Shown: in pieces, positions 15,245-17,379 of the stretch
How positions within the stretch are numbered: the first letter of the stretch is position 1
How the letters are laid out: each line of letters begins with the position of its first letter
From: Bacteroidales bacterium
GTDB lineage: Bacteria; Bacteroidota; Bacteroidia; Bacteroidales; JAADJA01
Reading direction: 5' to 3'
DNA length: 17,379 nt
Assembly (NCBI GenBank): GCA_021106665.1
Contig: JAIOTR010000261.1
Span: 1-17,379, forward strand
Program-made: the position numbers and the translations under genes
The notes under the pieces: model-generated
The model's input: the letters and a program-made list of their open reading frames with translations, nothing else
Database searches by the model: none
What the model was told of the DNA's origin: nothing

Positions 15245-17379
15245 TTACTGAATAACAATTTTACTTACAGCAACTTTTTTATGGTCTGTTAACCTGATGG
15301 TGTAAATACCTTTTGATAAGTACGTTATGTTATACTGTTTTCGCAGTTGATCATTATTCAGGTTTACCATCTTATCTTCAAATAAAAGCCTTCCGGAAAG
15401 ATCGTAAATAAATACCTCAATTTCTTTATCCATACCGCTTACTTCAAGGGTAAATATATTTTCCACCGGATTGGGGAAAATATGCATTTCAACCAACTCT
15501 TGCCCAAATTCAGTAATATCACCGGTATTCATGATTTCAGTTAAATATCCGCTTCCGGGGTGATTTTTGTAATCGGAAAAATCGAATATTTTTGAAAAAA
15601 CGCCGGATGTCTGATCATATTCAAAGATTACCCCATATCCATATATTCCTCCCCAGGATGTCATGCCATATAGTTTATTATTTGAAGCCAGCATTAAAGT
15701 ACCCTGAGGCCCTGCTCCATAATTTTCTCCATCAAAATTCAGGAGTTTTGTGTATGAAGCATTCCCGGCATCAAAAATGAAAAGTACTCCACTGCTGTTC
15801 ACTCCACCGCTTGAAGTAAGTCCGTATAATTTGTTATCACCAACTTGTATTAAACTACCACGAGGATGAGATCCCATATTTGTTTCGTCAAAATTAATTT
15901 TTACTGCATAATTATAAGTAACAGGATCGTATTCAAACAAAACACCTTTATTAAATGAGCCTCCTCTATAAGTCATTCCATATAATTTTCCGTTTGCAGC
16001 TTCTGTTAAATTCCCCATAGGCCAACTACCGTAGTTTGATTCTTGAAAATCGAACATTTTTGTAAAAGTGTTAGTATTCAGATCAAATTCAAACAAGACA
16101 CCATCGTCATTTATACCTCCATGATATGTGAGGCCATATAATTTGTTATTCGAAGCTTGAAGCAGGTTACCATAAGGATTAGAACCATAATTTATGCCGT
16201 CAAAATCATGTAATTTTGTATAGGTATTTGTTACCGGGTCGTATCCAAACAAAGCACCATAACTGGAAGCGGTACCATAATTTGTCATTCCATATAGGTT
16301 GCCATTGGATGCCTGTATCAAACTACCCCTGGGAGAACCTCCTGTATTATACCAGTCGAAATCATAAATTACTGAGTAGGTTTTGGCAACCGGGTCATAT
16401 TCAAAAATAGTACCTGAATGATTATCTCCTCCTTCGCTGGTCAGGCCATATACTTTTCCATTAGAAGCTTGCAATAAGCTGCCATAAGGGGTCGATCCTT
16501 CAGGCGATCTAAGAAAATCAAACTTTTTCAAAAAGATGCCGTTAACAGGATCATACTCGAATAATATACCCTTATCCATTTCTCCTCCTGACCTGGTCGT
16601 TCCAAACAATTTTCCATTCGTTGCTTCGACTAGACTACCATAAGGATTTTCCCCAAAATCTAAACCGTAGAAATCAAGTAATTTTGTAAAGGTTTCATCA
16701 CCGGGATCATACTTAAACAGTATCCCCTTATCTTCGACTCCACCAGTGATAGTCATTCCATAAAGCATACCATCCGATATTTCAATAAGGCTTCCGGGAG
16801 GATTTGCGCCATACATTATACCATTAAAATCCAATTTCTTGGTATAAGTACTTGTTGCAAAGTCATATTCAAAGAGAACACCAAAATTATTTGTACCGCC
16901 CGATGAAGTCATCCCATAAAGCTTATCATTGGAAGCTTGTAATAATTTACCAGAAGGAGAAGCACCATTACCGAAACCATCAAAATCAATTTCTTTGGTG
17001 AGGTTTTGTGTAACAAGATCATATTTGTAAATTACACCAAAATTATTGGTGCCACCCTCTAACGTCATACCATATAGTTTCCCATTAGAAGCTTGAAATA
17101 CACTTTCATAAGGTAAGGCGCCATTATTTACACCATTAAAGTCAACAAGTTTAGCAAAAACATTTGTTGCCGGATCATACTCAAAAAGCACTCCCATATC
17201 ATTTATTCCTCCTTCGAGAGTTGTTCCGTAAAGCTTCCCATTTGTAGCTTGAGACAAGCTACCGGTTGGCGTGTCACCTTTGCTTACCTCTTCAAAGTCC
17301 ACTTTGACAGTGTATGTGTCAGTTTGCAGGTCAAATTCAAATAATACACCATCCCCATTTGCTCCTCCGGCAAAAGTTG
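15245..17379 (-). CDS. Secreted GloVer-repeat protein with T9SS type A sorting domain (partial, N-terminus beyond right edge)
   Basis: The frame is open from the right edge to the stop at 15245, about 711 residues, and enters the window in the middle of a repeat. The V at 17302 (GTG) is not a real start. Eleven full repeats follow, each 52 residues, with the pattern G.L.QASN.KLYGMT..GG....GVLFEYDP.T..YTK..DF....G..P. This matches the Gloeo_Verruco (TIGR03803, GloVer) repeat, thought to form beta-propeller-like blades. The last 80 or so residues (from HIFPNPVENIFTLEV through the GIYTIRL region to KIVIQ) are a type IX secretion sorting domain, so the protein should be exported through T9SS and attached to or released from the cell surface. 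Ligand unknown. A signal peptide should lie outside the window. Confidence 0.92.
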   Translation of the reverse strand, partial: TFAGGANGDGVLFEFDLQTDTYTVKVDFEEVSKGDTPTGSLSQATNGKLYGTTLEGGINDMGVLFEYDPATNVFAKLVDFNGVNNGALPYESVFQASNGKLYGMTLEGGTNNFGVIYKYDLVTQNLTKEIDFDGFGNGASPSGKLLQASNDKLYGMTSSGGTNNFGVLFEYDFATSTYTKKLDFNGIMYGANPPGSLIEISDGMLYGMTITGGVEDKGILFKYDPGDETFTKLLDFYGLDFGENPYGSLVEATNGKLFGTTRSGGEMDKGILFEYDPVNGIFLKKFDFLRSPEGSTPYGSLLQASNGKVYGLTSEGGDNHSGTIFEYDPVAKTYSVIYDFDWYNTGGSPRGSLIQASNGNLYGMTNYGTASSYGALFGYDPVTNTYTKLHDFDGINYGSNPYGNLLQASNNKLYGLTYHGGINDDGVLFEFDLNTNTFTKMFDFQESNYGSWPMGNLTEAANGKLYGMTYRGGSFNKGVLFEYDPVTYNYAVKINFDETNMGSHPRGSLIQVGDNKLYGLTSSGGVNSSGVLFIFDAGNASYTKLLNFDGENYGAGPQGTLMLASNNKLYGMTSWGGIYGYGVIFEYDQTSGVFSKIFDFSDYKNHPGSGYLTEIMNTGDITEFGQELVEMHIFPNPVENIFTLEVSGMDKEIEVFIYDLSGRLLFEDKMVNLNNDQLRKQYNITYLSKGIYTIRLTDHKKVAVSKIVIQ
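15548..17263 (-). repeat. Eleven tandem 156-bp coding repeats (52 residues each)
   Basis: Eleven consecutive units have the same 52-residue length with no insertion or deletion, and a twelfth partial unit continues to the right edge. Conserved positions include LYG(M/L/T)T at 11-15, GG at 18-19, G(V/I)LFEYD at 24-30 and DF at 41-42. The repeats are diverged at the DNA level, so this is an old coding array, not a simple satellite. Confidence 0.92.

Noticed and set aside
15548..17263. Regular 156-bp periodicity considered as a CRISPR-like or satellite array
   Set aside because: The period is a whole number of codons in one open frame, and the units encode a conserved protein repeat; there are no identical direct repeats with unique spacers.

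Overview
The window looks like a chromosomal segment of an AT-rich member of the Bacteroidota. The signs are a secreted protein ending in a type IX secretion (T9SS) sorting domain, the DUF4271-hemD-rnpA-yidD block typical of that phylum, A/T-rich leaders with few Shine-Dalgarno sites, and TAnnTTTG-like -7 elements. No mobile element, CRISPR array, rRNA or tRNA was recognised. The segment reads as core genome plus one respiratory locus and one surface-protein locus.

Left (1-3600): two c-type cytochrome genes diverge from a 300-base AT-rich spacer. The leftward gene runs off the window. It encodes a periplasmic domain with 19 CxxCH haem sites, fused to a membrane cytochrome b domain. The rightward gene encodes a secreted tetrahaem cytochrome of the c554 type. 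Together they suggest a route between the quinone pool and periplasmic or outer-surface electron carriers.

Middle (3631-11197): nine leftward genes with gaps of 47 bases or less probably form one operon. In transcription order they are DUF4271, hemD, rnpA, yidD, an S41 C-terminal processing protease, an O-antigen ligase family protein, cdd, a hotdog acyl-CoA thioesterase and a ChaN-like protein. The run ends at a strong two-way terminator shared with the tetrahaem cytochrome gene. Its products serve haem synthesis and handling, tRNA maturation, membrane protein insertion, envelope proteolysis, surface glycan assembly and pyrimidine salvage.

Centre-right (11198-12469): adk and a small secreted helical protein (Spy/CpxP-like) read rightward. 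They converge, through a second two-way terminator, on a large leftward gene.

Right (12470-17379): this leftward gene encodes a fused ADP-forming acyl-CoA synthetase and GNAT acetyltransferase (894 aa). Upstream of it is the 3' part of a long secreted protein with at least eleven 52-residue GloVer-type repeats and a T9SS tail; its start lies beyond the right edge.

The most notable sequence-level observation is in the 19-haem cytochrome. Haem motifs 1-8 and 9-16 repeat at an exact 244-residue offset, and motifs 17-19 are a third copy of the motif 3-5 block.
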